Positions 18,689 through 27,482 of a stretch of DNA of 64,000 nt are shown here, in pieces. The notes below the pieces were generated by a model. It did no database searches and was not told the DNA's origin. It saw only the letters and a program-made list of their open reading frames with translations. The stretch comes from Chitinophagaceae bacterium UBA1930 (GTDB taxonomy: Bacteria > Bacteroidota > Bacteroidia > Chitinophagales > Chitinophagaceae): contig DDFK01000001.1 of the NCBI GenBank assembly GCA_002337145.1, positions 768,501 to 832,500 of the forward strand. Reading direction: 5' to 3'. The first letter of the stretch is position 1, and every line of letters begins with the position of its first letter. Position numbers and translations under genes: made by a program.

Positions 18689-21600
18689 TTGATTACCAAC
18701 TTACGCAATGCAATTTTTAAGCATGGGTATTTAATTATTACGGCTGCATGGCTGTACACTATTTCATTTATTGTAAACAATTACCTTAGCTACACCGCTT
18801 CGCCCAAAAAAGTACAGCAGCAATTGGAACACTACCTTGCTGCAAGTGAACAACGTTTTGAAACCATTATTGCAGATACTTCTTTTACCAATGCACTTAT
18901 AAACGACACAGTTGCGTCCCCACAAAAAATTGCACTTACCAAAGAAACATTTGGTATTGCGGCCTATGCATTGAACGATATTGGCAACCCCATTATCTCG
19001 TACTGGAACAGCAATAAGTATTATACAACCCATGAGGACCTTGCAAGAAAAGACAGTAACTATTTTCTGCATTATCAGAATGGCGATTTTGAATTCATCA
19101 AACGTTCGCTCCGCATCAACAAGCAGGTATATGTTTTTACGGCAATGGTTCCGGTACGCTGGGATTATTTTATAGAGAACAAGTACTTAACAGCAGGGTT
19201 TGCCAACTTTCCCAGCCTGGAAAGCCAATACGAAATAACCAATGCACCCAACGCATTTGTTGTGAAGAACGCCCTGCAGCAACCATTATTTAAAATACAG
19301 CTTAAAGCCACCAAAGAACCGCATTACGACGTTGCAACCATTGTGCTGCGTACAATGGCCATACTGTTGCTGCTGTTTTTTTTGAATGCATTGGCCAATG
19401 AAATAGTAAGACAGAACAGTTTCAGACAGGGAATGATTTTTTTAGCAGTAAGCGTTTTCCTGTTAAGGCTGCTTACTTACTGCGTTCCGTTTCCATTCAA
19501 TTTTAATGAGCTTGCCCTGTTCGATCCATCCATTTATGCATCCAATTTCCTGCATCCTTCTTTGGGCGATCTGTTGATCAATACAGTACTGTGCTTTTGG
19601 CTTGCAGGTTTCTATAAGTTCAACACGGTTGACAGCAGCAACAAAACAGGTTCCAACAAAGCAACGGCTTACCTGAATATTTTTGTTTTAACGGCTGCCG
19701 CATTGCTCTTGGCCATTATTGTAAGAAGCTTGGTTATCGATTCCAAAATATCTTTTGATGTAAGCAATTTCTTCAGCCTTACTATTTACAGTTTCATCAG
19801 CTTTGTCATCTTATGTTTTGGTGCGTTGTCTTTCTTTCATTTATCGCATATACTGTTACGGAAGGTCTTTGAAAATAATATGCCCATTTACTTACAGCTG
19901 TTTGCTGTGGCTATATCGGGCCTCGTCTTATTGAGCTTTAATATCGGGCATCCATCCATTGCATCCAACCTGGTAATCATAAGCTGGGTAATGCTGTACC
20001 TGCTTATTTGCAATTACCGAAAGGGCGACATCAACCTTTCCATACTCCGCTCTTCATTCGCTATTTTCTGGGTCATGTTTTTTGCATTGTCTGTGGCTAC
20101 ATTGGTCATGTACCAGAACAGCAACAACGAGTTGGAGCAGCGAAAGAAATATGCAGAGAACCTTGCCTTGCAGGCAGACCCCGCAAGCGAAAACCTGTTA
20201 AGCATTGCCACCACCAATTTTAGCGACGATTTCCTTTCGGCCAATTATAACAGGCTGCAAAGCGAGTTTTCCAATAAGTTCATTAAAGACAGTTTGATTA
20301 ACGAAAATTTCTCGGGCTACCTTAATAAGTACGATACCCGGATATATACATTCGACAGCCTGTTCCATCCTTTGTTCAATGACGATTCAACAAGCTACCC
20401 GGTTATCAAAACCATCATCATTAATCAAGGCAAACTAACCAGCATTAAGGACCTGTACAGCTACGATAACGCCAATAAAAAATTTGCCTACCTGTACGAG
20501 AAACAGATTTTCAGGAAATCATTAACGCTGGGCTATCTGTTTGTGGTAGTGAAACCCAAACGTTATAAAAGCGAAGCATTGTACCCCGAACTGTTCAGGC
20601 AGGTGCAGGACCTTACTTCGGACTTTAACAGCAACTATGCTTATGCTGTTTATAACAATGGCAAAATGATCAATCATTACAATGATTACAGCTTCCCTAC
20701 CGAACTGGACAAGATTACCCTGCCCAAATTACAGTCGTCGCAAAAAAGTGCTGATGGCTATACAGAACTTTGGTACAATGCGGGCAATGGCAAGTGGGTA
20801 ATTGTTGCCAAGAAAAATGCATGGTCGCTAGAGCTGATTACTTTGTTTGCCTACTTGTTCTGTGTGTTCCTTTTGGTGATTGCTTCTTTTCATATTGGCG
20901 GTTTTTTGTTACGCACCAGGTTCAGGCCACACGAGTTGAAGCAGGTGTTCCAGTTCAATATACGTTCGCAAATACATGCCACCATCATCTTCATTAGTTT
21001 CTTTTCCTTTATTGTAATTGGCATTGCAACCATCTCGTTTTTCATTTACCGTTTCAACCAAGGCAACCAGGAAAGATTGTCAAAGTCCATACAGGTCATG
21101 AGCAACGAGATTGAGGAGAAAGTGAACCTGGTTCGTTCACAACTTGCTTTTGATGATGTGCTGACCATTAACGATGTTGGTTTTGGCAGCGACCTGGAGC
21201 GTAAGATAAACGAGGTTTCTGATGTGCACAATGTTGATGTGAACTTTTACAATGCAAGCGGCACCTTGATTGCATCCACACAGCCCTATATATACAACAA
21301 ACATTTACTGAGCGACAAGATTGACCCAACAGCCTACTACGAACTTAGCATCAATAAAAAAATACGGTATATACAATCCGAGAAAATTGGCAGCTTTCCT
21401 TACCTCAGCATCTATATACCCATTAGCGACGAAGAAGGCAATACCTATGCTTACTTAAACATACCTTACCTTAATTCGCAGGCCGAACTGAACCAGGAAA
21501 TATCCGGCTTCCTGGCTACGCTCATCAACCTGAATGCTTTTATTTTCCTGCTGGCAGGTGCCACTGCATTTTTGATTACCAACCGCATCACTTCATCCTT

Positions 21601-22426
21601 TGGATTGATTACAAAAAAGATGAAAGAAATAAACATTGGTAAAGTGAATGAAGAAATTGAATGGACATCGAAAGACGAGATTGGCGTATTGGTAAACGAG
21701 TACAACAAAATGGTAAACAAGCTGGAACAAAGTGCCCGTGCCCTTGCCCAGAACGAACGTGAAGGTGCATGGCGTGAAATGGCCAAGCAGGTGGCCCACG
21801 AAATAAAGAACCCTCTAACGCCCATGAAGCTGAGCATACAGTACCTGCAACGTGCCATTAACAACAACTCAGACAATGTAAAAGAGCTGTCCAAAAAAGT
21901 GGCCGAAACACTTGTGCAGCAAATAGACCAGTTGTCCAATATTGCTGGCGATTTTTCGCAGTTTGCCAATATCAGCAATGTTAGCCCCGAAAAATTCGAC
22001 ATCAGCGAAACCATTGCTTCATTGGTGCAACTGCATCAGGCCAATGAAAAAGTACATATCGAATGGAAGAAGGAAGAGGGTACATATTTGGTGCTGGCCG
22101 ATAAACTCCAGATCAACAGGTTGCTTACCAACCTCCTCAAAAATGCCATTGAATCTGCCGATGAAAAGACGAGTATCCATATCACCATCCACCAACAAAT
22201 CATTGATGGTTTTATACAGGTTTCCATTACAGACAATGGCAACGGCATACCCAAAGAAATGCGTAGCAAGATATTTACACCCAACTTCACTACCAAGTCG
22301 TCGGGTACCGGCCTTGGCCTTGCCATTTGTAAAGGCATTATAGAACATGCCAATGGGCATATCTGGTTCCAGACCGAAGAAAACAAGGGAACCACATTTT
22401 TTGTAACCATGCCATTGGCTGTTTAG
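18689..22426 (+). CDS. Large multi-pass NtrY-like sensor histidine kinase
   Basis: 1245 aa. The only plausible start is TTG at 18689, immediately after the mazG stop; the next in-frame ATG is far inside the protein. A first helix (about 11-31) is followed by an extracytoplasmic loop. A cluster of about seven helices covers about 220-470, then comes a second large sensor region (about 475-700). Further helices fall near 712-735, 765-790 and 950-970, with HAMP at about 970-1020. The H-box is QVAHEIKNPLTPMKLS with His1037. The N-box is NLLKNAIESAD, G1 is DNGNGIP and G2 is GTGLGLAICKGI. HEIKNPLTP is the NtrY-type H-box. No response regulator is adjacent, so its partner is unknown. Confidence 0.92.
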   Translation: MITNLRNAIFKHGYLIITAAWLYTISFIVNNYLSYTASPKKVQQQLEHYLAASEQRFETIIADTSFTNALINDTVASPQKIALTKETFGIAAYALNDIGNPIISYWNSNKYYTTHEDLARKDSNYFLHYQNGDFEFIKRSLRINKQVYVFTAMVPVRWDYFIENKYLTAGFANFPSLESQYEITNAPNAFVVKNALQQPLFKIQLKATKEPHYDVATIVLRTMAILLLLFFLNALANEIVRQNSFRQGMIFLAVSVFLLRLLTYCVPFPFNFNELALFDPSIYASNFLHPSLGDLLINTVLCFWLAGFYKFNTVDSSNKTGSNKATAYLNIFVLTAAALLLAIIVRSLVIDSKISFDVSNFFSLTIYSFISFVILCFGALSFFHLSHILLRKVFENNMPIYLQLFAVAISGLVLLSFNIGHPSIASNLVIISWVMLYLLICNYRKGDINLSILRSSFAIFWVMFFALSVATLVMYQNSNNELEQRKKYAENLALQADPASENLLSIATTNFSDDFLSANYNRLQSEFSNKFIKDSLINENFSGYLNKYDTRIYTFDSLFHPLFNDDSTSYPVIKTIIINQGKLTSIKDLYSYDNANKKFAYLYEKQIFRKSLTLGYLFVVVKPKRYKSEALYPELFRQVQDLTSDFNSNYAYAVYNNGKMINHYNDYSFPTELDKITLPKLQSSQKSADGYTELWYNAGNGKWVIVAKKNAWSLELITLFAYLFCVFLLVIASFHIGGFLLRTRFRPHELKQVFQFNIRSQIHATIIFISFFSFIVIGIATISFFIYRFNQGNQERLSKSIQVMSNEIEEKVNLVRSQLAFDDVLTINDVGFGSDLERKINEVSDVHNVDVNFYNASGTLIASTQPYIYNKHLLSDKIDPTAYYELSINKKIRYIQSEKIGSFPYLSIYIPISDEEGNTYAYLNIPYLNSQAELNQEISGFLATLINLNAFIFLLAGATAFLITNRITSSFGLITKKMKEINIGKVNEEIEWTSKDEIGVLVNEYNKMVNKLEQSARALAQNEREGAWREMAKQVAHEIKNPLTPMKLSIQYLQRAINNNSDNVKELSKKVAETLVQQIDQLSNIAGDFSQFANISNVSPEKFDISETIASLVQLHQANEKVHIEWKKEEGTYLVLADKLQINRLLTNLLKNAIESADEKTSIHITIHQQIIDGFIQVSITDNGNGIPKEMRSKIFTPNFTTKSSGTGLGLAICKGIIEHANGHIWFQTEENKGTTFFVTMPLAV

Positions 22427-22465
22427 TGGATTCATGTTACCAGCAACAGCACATCATTCAGTTCC

Positions 22466-22486
22466 AGTGGCGTCGCACCCATCAGC
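22466..22486 (+). repeat. Dispersed intergenic repeat (GGCGTCGCACCCAT core), copy B
   Basis: AGTGGCGTCGCACCCATCAGC, identical to the copy at 42448-42468. TTACCAGCA precedes it by about 20 bases, as in copy C. It lies between convergent genes, in a spacer that also holds two other repeat types. Confidence 0.85.
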
Positions 22487-22540
22487 AAAAGAACAGAGCC
22501 GAACTTTTAAGTAGTGTATCAGCTTAACGAATATCAGGTT

Positions 22541-22560
22541 GTCCCGATAGTTATCGGGAC
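22541..22560. repeat. Dispersed palindrome GTCCCGATAGTTATCGGGAC, copy 2
   Basis: Identical over all 20 bases to the copy at 8897-8916. Non-coding, in the convergent spacer 22427-22772. Confidence 0.8.
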
Positions 22561-22619
22561 TGTCTAAACTGGATTGGAACCAATATACAAAAACTGATTA
22601 TCGGATGAGAGAAGGTATA

Positions 22620-22642
22620 TGTCAGGTTGAGCCTGTCGAAAC
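22620..22642 (-). repeat. TTCGACAGGCTCAACCTGACA-type intergenic repeat
   Basis: The minus strand reads GTTTCGACAGGCTCAACCTG followed by ACA. This resembles the short TTCGACAGGCTCA... sequences I know to be scattered in intergenic DNA of many bacteria. Only one copy was seen here. The rest of spacer 22427-22772 shows no gene. Confidence 0.45.
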
Positions 22643-22732
22643 TGGTATTTGATTAAGATTCCGTTTATCATACTTCGGCATGGCAATAAATATCTTGAAC
22701 TACTTTCTTTCATCCGATAGTCAAAATAAAAA

Positions 22733-22748
22733 AGCCCCTTTCGGGGCT
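22733..22748 (-). terminator. Terminator of the DksA-type gene
   Basis: AGCCCC-GAAA-GGGGCT on the minus strand followed by TTTTTTATTTTG; a 6-bp GC-rich stem with a GAAA tetraloop. It lies 25 bases after the stop. Confidence 0.85.
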
Positions 22749-22772
22749 AAAGCTATATGTAGTAATGTATAA

Positions 22773-23816
22773 TTATTCACCGCTTGGTTTAACCAGGCCC
22801 AACTTGGCTTCCAGGCTCAGTGTTGCATGTGGCACCGCCCTAAGCCTTGCCTTGTCTATCAATTTACCGGTTACACGGCAAATTCCATAGGTTTTGCTTT
22901 CAATACGCCTAATGGCTTTTTCCAAATGGTCTATAAAAGTAATCTGCCTGCTGGCCATCTGGCTCAACTGCTCACGTTCCATGCTCATGCTACCATCTTC
23001 CATTGTCATGTAACGTGCATCATCATTATCGCCACCCATTTCATCCTTACGGGTTATCAGACCCTGTAAATAGGCCAGTTCCTTTTTGGATGTTTCCAGT
23101 TTCTTATTGATCAGTTCCCTGAATTCGTTCAAGTCTGCATCGCTGTATCTTACAAGCGGCTCATTCGATTTTGTTGTTTCTGTTCTCTTTTCCAAAGCTG
23201 TATATCCGGGGTTATAAGGTACACTTGTTTTAGTTGTTGTTTTGGGCACTTTCATTTCTTTTACAGGTTCTTCCTTCTTCTTCATCGGAAGCTGCTTTAA
23301 AGGAATGACTGTTGTGGATTTTTCCACACCGCTTACTTTATTGGCCACAGGTTTTGGTGGCTTATAAGGTTTAAATGCCTTTGTTGGTTTCTCTGCTTTT
23401 TCTGGTTTTGACACTTTAGCCGGCTTTTCTATCTTTTGTTTTTCTACAATTTTCTCTTTTACGGGTGCTGCCTTTTGTGCTGGTTTGGCAGCGGTAGCGG
23501 CTTTTTTTGTATCAGCTTTTGCAACAGGCTTAGGTGCTGGCTTTACAGCTTTAGCAGGGGCCTTGGGTGCAGGTTTGGCAGGTGCCGCCTTTTTGGCTAC
23601 CGGTTTCTTGGCAACAGGTTTGGCAACCACTTTAGCTGGTTTTGCTTTTGCGGCAGGGGCAGTTTTCTTGGCTACAGGTTTTGCGGCAGGTTTAGCTGCC
23701 GGCTTTGCAGGTTTGGCTGGGGCTTTGGCCGAAGCTTTTTTTGCAACAGGTTTTGATACTGGTTTTGCTACTTTAGCTGGAGTTTTAGCTTTAGCTGCAG
23801 GTTTTTTTGTAGCCAT
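22773..23816 (-). CDS. TraR/DksA-type protein with long histone-H1-like Lys/Ala/Pro-rich N-terminal tail
   Basis: 347 aa. Residues 1 to about 215 are a low-complexity basic tail built from AKPVAKK, PAKPA and KAAPAK-like units, resembling bacterial histone-H1-like proteins. The C-terminal ~125 residues are the DksA coiled coil (YSDADLNEFRELINKKLE... to ...RRIESKTYG) and a degenerate zinc-finger remnant. In the latter, GICRVTGKLI keeps one Cys, and the remaining zinc ligands are replaced (VPHATLS). The single-Cys form is, as far as I know, the usual Bacteroidota form. The role may be RNA-polymerase binding, with the tail adding DNA binding; that is inference. It is 6 bases downstream of ileS on the same strand. 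Confidence 0.85.
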   Translation of the reverse strand: MATKKPAAKAKTPAKVAKPVSKPVAKKASAKAPAKPAKPAAKPAAKPVAKKTAPAAKAKPAKVVAKPVAKKPVAKKAAPAKPAPKAPAKAVKPAPKPVAKADTKKAATAAKPAQKAAPVKEKIVEKQKIEKPAKVSKPEKAEKPTKAFKPYKPPKPVANKVSGVEKSTTVIPLKQLPMKKKEEPVKEMKVPKTTTKTSVPYNPGYTALEKRTETTKSNEPLVRYSDADLNEFRELINKKLETSKKELAYLQGLITRKDEMGGDNDDARYMTMEDGSMSMEREQLSQMASRQITFIDHLEKAIRRIESKTYGICRVTGKLIDKARLRAVPHATLSLEAKLGLVKPSGE

Positions 23817-23822
23817 GAGTTT

Positions 23823-26800
23823 TTATCCTTTTTTGGTTACTGCCACTTTAAGCAGAGCCTCATTAACTTCAATATCAATGCCACCGTTTAATTGTGGCAC
23901 CAAGTCAATGTTATCTGCCAAAATTTCGCCGCAAATATAGTTTTTAAATTCATTTACAGCATTCAGGATTTCATTTGGCAAGCCATCCTGCTGTATTTGC
24001 ACGAATATACGGTCTGTAAGTTCAAAACCATTTTCTTTTCTAATATTTTGTACACGGTTTATAAACTCCCGGGCATTGCCTTCTTTTTGAAGGGTTTCGG
24101 TAATGGTAATATCCAGGGCTACCGTTAAGCTGCCTTTGGATGCCACGCTCCAGCCCGGAATGTCTTCGGCCGAAATCTCCACATCGCCAGTTTCAAGCTG
24201 AAAATCCAGCGTTGAAAGCTTAAGGTTGATGAAACCGTTCTGTTCCAGTTCAGCAATCTGATGCTGGTTAAAATTGGTGATCAAAGCAGCCGCCTCCTTC
24301 ATATTTGCTCCCAGCTTTGCCCCCAGGCTCTTAAAGTTGGCTTTTACCTTTTTCTTTATAACTCCTTCTGTTTCAGTAATGTATTCGAGCTCTTTTACGT
24401 TTACCTCACTTTTAATCAGGTCTTCAACCTTTTCCAATTGCACTTTCATATCTGGGTTCAGTACCGGAATCATTACTTTTTGCAATGGCTGGCGTACCTT
24501 GATATTTACTTTTTTGCGTAGCGACAGTACCAGTGAGCAGGTATCCTGTGCCAACTGCATCCTTTCTTCCAGTGCCGTGTCTATTGCTTCCGTATTTGCC
24601 TTTGGAAAAGGTGCATGGTGTATGGACGAGCAGTTGTGTTTGCCTGTAACGGCATTGAGGTTCTGGAAAACCGCATCGCTAAAAAATGGCGATATGGGTG
24701 CAATTAAGCGGATAACGGTTTCCAGGCATTCGTATAAAGTCTGGTAAGCTGAAATTTTGTCGGTTTCGTACTCACCTTTCCAGAAACGGCGGCGGCACAA
24801 ACGTACGTACCAGTTGCTCAAATGCTCATCCACGAATTCTTCTACCAGCCGGCCGGCAATGGTGGGCTCGTATTGCTCCATTGCTTCGGTTACTTTCTTA
24901 ATCAACGTATTGAGGGATGACAGCACCCAACGGTCAATTTCCGGGCGTTGTTGCAAGGGAATGTAGGCTTCCTTAAAGGCAAACCCATCCACGTTGCTGT
25001 ACAGGGCAAAAAACTGGTAGGTGTTGTATAGTGTACCAAAGAACTTGCGTTGCACTTCTTGTATGCCCGCAATATCGAATTTCAAATTATCCCAAGGCGA
25101 TGCATTGGTAACCAGGTACCAACGGGTGGCATCGGCACCATATTTTTCAATGGTATCAAATGGGTTTACAATATTGCCCAAACGCTTGCTCATTTTAACG
25201 CCATTCTTGTCAAGCACCAAACCATTGCTTACCACGGTTTTGTAGGCACGTCCATCTACTTTATCGGTTGGCAGGCCTGCTTGCTGCAATTCTTCTATCA
25301 CACTTTCTTTTATCAGGGCACCAATGGCATGTAGGGTGTAGAACCAGCCGCGTGTCTGGTCAACGCCTTCGGCTATAAAGTCGGCAGGATAGTTTTTGGC
25401 AAAAATTTCTTTGTTCTCAAACGGGAAATGCCATTGTGCATAAGGCATGGCACCACTGTCAAACCAAACGTCAATTAGGTCTGGAACTCTTAAAAGTATT
25501 TCTCCATCATTAAACAATAGGATTTCGTCAACTAGAGGCTTATGTAAATCAAGTTCCTCAAATTCCGATAATGGTTTTAAATAATTTTTAAGGATATCAA
25601 ATGAGAACCTTGCAGCCTGCAAACTGAATAGGCCAAAATTGGGGTTTGAAAACACATCATGAAATGTTTTGAAAGATGTTGAGTAAGCATCTTCCAAAGT
25701 CACTTTTTGCAAATGTTCATTTACTTCAAAAGGCAATGTCCCTTCGACATTTTTATAGTCTTCTGCAAATCGTTTTTTGTCTAGAACAAAACCTCTGCTT
25801 TTTAACTCATCTACGCTTCCAATACACACTTGAACATCACCATTCATTGATTTCCAAACAGGCAAAGGCGTACCCCAAAAGCGGCTACGGCTAAGGTTCC
25901 AGTCCACCATATTCTCCAGCCAGTTGCCAAAACGGCCTTCGCCGGTTGACTTTGGTTTCCAGTTAATGGTCTTGTTCAGTTCAACCATCCTGTCTTTTAG
26001 GGCAGTGGTTTTTATGAACCAGGCATCCAACGGATAATACAGGATCGGTTTATCGGTACGCCAGCAATGCGGATAGCTGTGCTCGTATTTTTCTACTTTA
26101 AAGGCACGGTTTTCTTTTTTCAGCTTTACGCAGATGTCAACATTCACATCCTGGTAATCCTTTTCGTCCTTGTAATTTTTTACGTAACGGTTGCTGAATT
26201 CGCCAAGGCCATCCACAAATTTTCCTTCCTTGTCAACCATGGTCAATATGCCGATGCCGTATTTTTTACCTACACGGTAATCGTCTGCACCAAAAGCAGG
26301 TGCTGTGTGAACGATACCGGTACCATCTTCGGTAGTAACGAAATCACCCACAATTACACGGAACGAATCGCCGCCGGTTTCTTTGTTTGCTTCATAAGGT
26401 AATAGTTGTTCGTAACGGCATTCTTCTATTTGTGAGCCTTTGAACTCGGTCAATATTTTCCAGGGCAACAGTTTAACTTCTGCATTGTAATTTTCAAAGT
26501 CGCCGTTCTCCCCTTCTTCTTTAAAATATTTTCCTATCAAGGCTTTGGCAAGCACCACATTTACAGGAAGGTGGGTATATGGATTGAATGTCTGTACCAG
26601 CACATAATCAATATTTGGCCCAACCGTTAACCCAAGGTTTGAAGGAAGGGTCCATGGCGTGGTTGTCCATGCCATAAAAAAAACATCATCGTTACCCGCA
26701 GCATCAAACAAAAACTTTGACCGGTCGTTTTTTACCGCTTTGAACATGACTACCGCACTGGTGTCCTTTACGTCTTTATACGTACCAGGTTGGTTCAGTT

Positions 26801-27431
26801 CGTGGCTGCTTAAACCTGTACCCGCTGCAGGTGAGTAAGGCTGTATGCTTACACTCTCGTAGAGTAAATCTTTATTGTATAATTGTTTTAAAATCCACCA
26901 AAGGCTTTCTATATAGTTATTTTCGAACGTGATGTAAGGGTTATTCAGATCAACCCAGTAGCCCATTTTTTTGGTGATGCCGTCCCATTCGTTCTTGTAA
27001 CGCAAAACGGCTTCGCGGCATTTTTGGTTGTAATACTCAACGGTTACTTCGTTGCCGAATTTGTCTTTCTTACCGGTACCTATATCTTCTTTGGTAATGC
27101 CCAATTCTTTTTCCACGCCTAGTTCAACAGGCAAGCCATGCGTATCCCAGCCACCCTTGCGTTTTACCTGGAAGCCCTGCATGGTTTTGTAACGGCAAAT
27201 CAGGTCTTTCAATGTTCTTGAAATAACATGGTGAATGCCTGGCATGCCATTGGCACTGGGTGGGCCTTCGTAAAACACAAAAGGCTCAGCACCTTCCTTT
27301 AGGTCGATGCTCTGTTGAAACGCATTGGTTTCTTCCCATTTTGCCAATATTTCTTTTTCTATGGAGGGAAGGTTGAGGCCTGAAAATTCTTTGTACTTGC
27401 TGCTCATATCATCGTTCAGTTTCAAGACCAT
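23823..27431 (-). CDS. ileS: Isoleucine-tRNA ligase
   Basis: 1202 aa, long for the family. It charges tRNA-Ile and has a CP1 editing domain. The HIGH motif appears as GMPGIHHV (about residues 60-70). The editing-domain block is AFGADDYRVGKKYGI, with WTTTPWTLPSNLG before it. The catalytic core WFDSGAMPYAQWHFPF is near 660 and KMSKRLGN near 750. A C-terminal anticodon-binding and alpha/beta region follows. Residues about 525-640 (nt 25500-25850) hold an AT-rich stretch that seems longer than the usual linker between the SVDEL block and the DLHKP block. The gene ends 6 bases before the DksA-type gene. Confidence 0.97.
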   Translation of the reverse strand: MVLKLNDDMSSKYKEFSGLNLPSIEKEILAKWEETNAFQQSIDLKEGAEPFVFYEGPPSANGMPGIHHVISRTLKDLICRYKTMQGFQVKRKGGWDTHGLPVELGVEKELGITKEDIGTGKKDKFGNEVTVEYYNQKCREAVLRYKNEWDGITKKMGYWVDLNNPYITFENNYIESLWWILKQLYNKDLLYESVSIQPYSPAAGTGLSSHELNQPGTYKDVKDTSAVVMFKAVKNDRSKFLFDAAGNDDVFFMAWTTTPWTLPSNLGLTVGPNIDYVLVQTFNPYTHLPVNVVLAKALIGKYFKEEGENGDFENYNAEVKLLPWKILTEFKGSQIEECRYEQLLPYEANKETGGDSFRVIVGDFVTTEDGTGIVHTAPAFGADDYRVGKKYGIGILTMVDKEGKFVDGLGEFSNRYVKNYKDEKDYQDVNVDICVKLKKENRAFKVEKYEHSYPHCWRTDKPILYYPLDAWFIKTTALKDRMVELNKTINWKPKSTGEGRFGNWLENMVDWNLSRSRFWGTPLPVWKSMNGDVQVCIGSVDELKSRGFVLDKKRFAEDYKNVEGTLPFEVNEHLQKVTLEDAYSTSFKTFHDVFSNPNFGLFSLQAARFSFDILKNYLKPLSEFEELDLHKPLVDEILLFNDGEILLRVPDLIDVWFDSGAMPYAQWHFPFENKEIFAKNYPADFIAEGVDQTRGWFYTLHAIGALIKESVIEELQQAGLPTDKVDGRAYKTVVSNGLVLDKNGVKMSKRLGNIVNPFDTIEKYGADATRWYLVTNASPWDNLKFDIAGIQEVQRKFFGTLYNTYQFFALYSNVDGFAFKEAYIPLQQRPEIDRWVLSSLNTLIKKVTEAMEQYEPTIAGRLVEEFVDEHLSNWYVRLCRRRFWKGEYETDKISAYQTLYECLETVIRLIAPISPFFSDAVFQNLNAVTGKHNCSSIHHAPFPKANTEAIDTALEERMQLAQDTCSLVLSLRKKVNIKVRQPLQKVMIPVLNPDMKVQLEKVEDLIKSEVNVKELEYITETEGVIKKKVKANFKSLGAKLGANMKEAAALITNFNQHQIAELEQNGFINLKLSTLDFQLETGDVEISAEDIPGWSVASKGSLTVALDITITETLQKEGNAREFINRVQNIRKENGFELTDRIFVQIQQDGLPNEILNAVNEFKNYICGEILADNIDLVPQLNGGIDIEVNEALLKVAVTKKG

Positions 27432-27482
27432 GAAGGTCTTTATTTTAAGGAGAGCGAAGGTAAGGATATGAGTGGAAAAATT

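Noticed and set aside
23485..23940. 151-codon plus-strand ORF opposite the DksA-type gene
   Set aside because: It is the antisense of the Lys/Ala/Pro repeat tail; codon bias of the tail keeps the opposite strand open.
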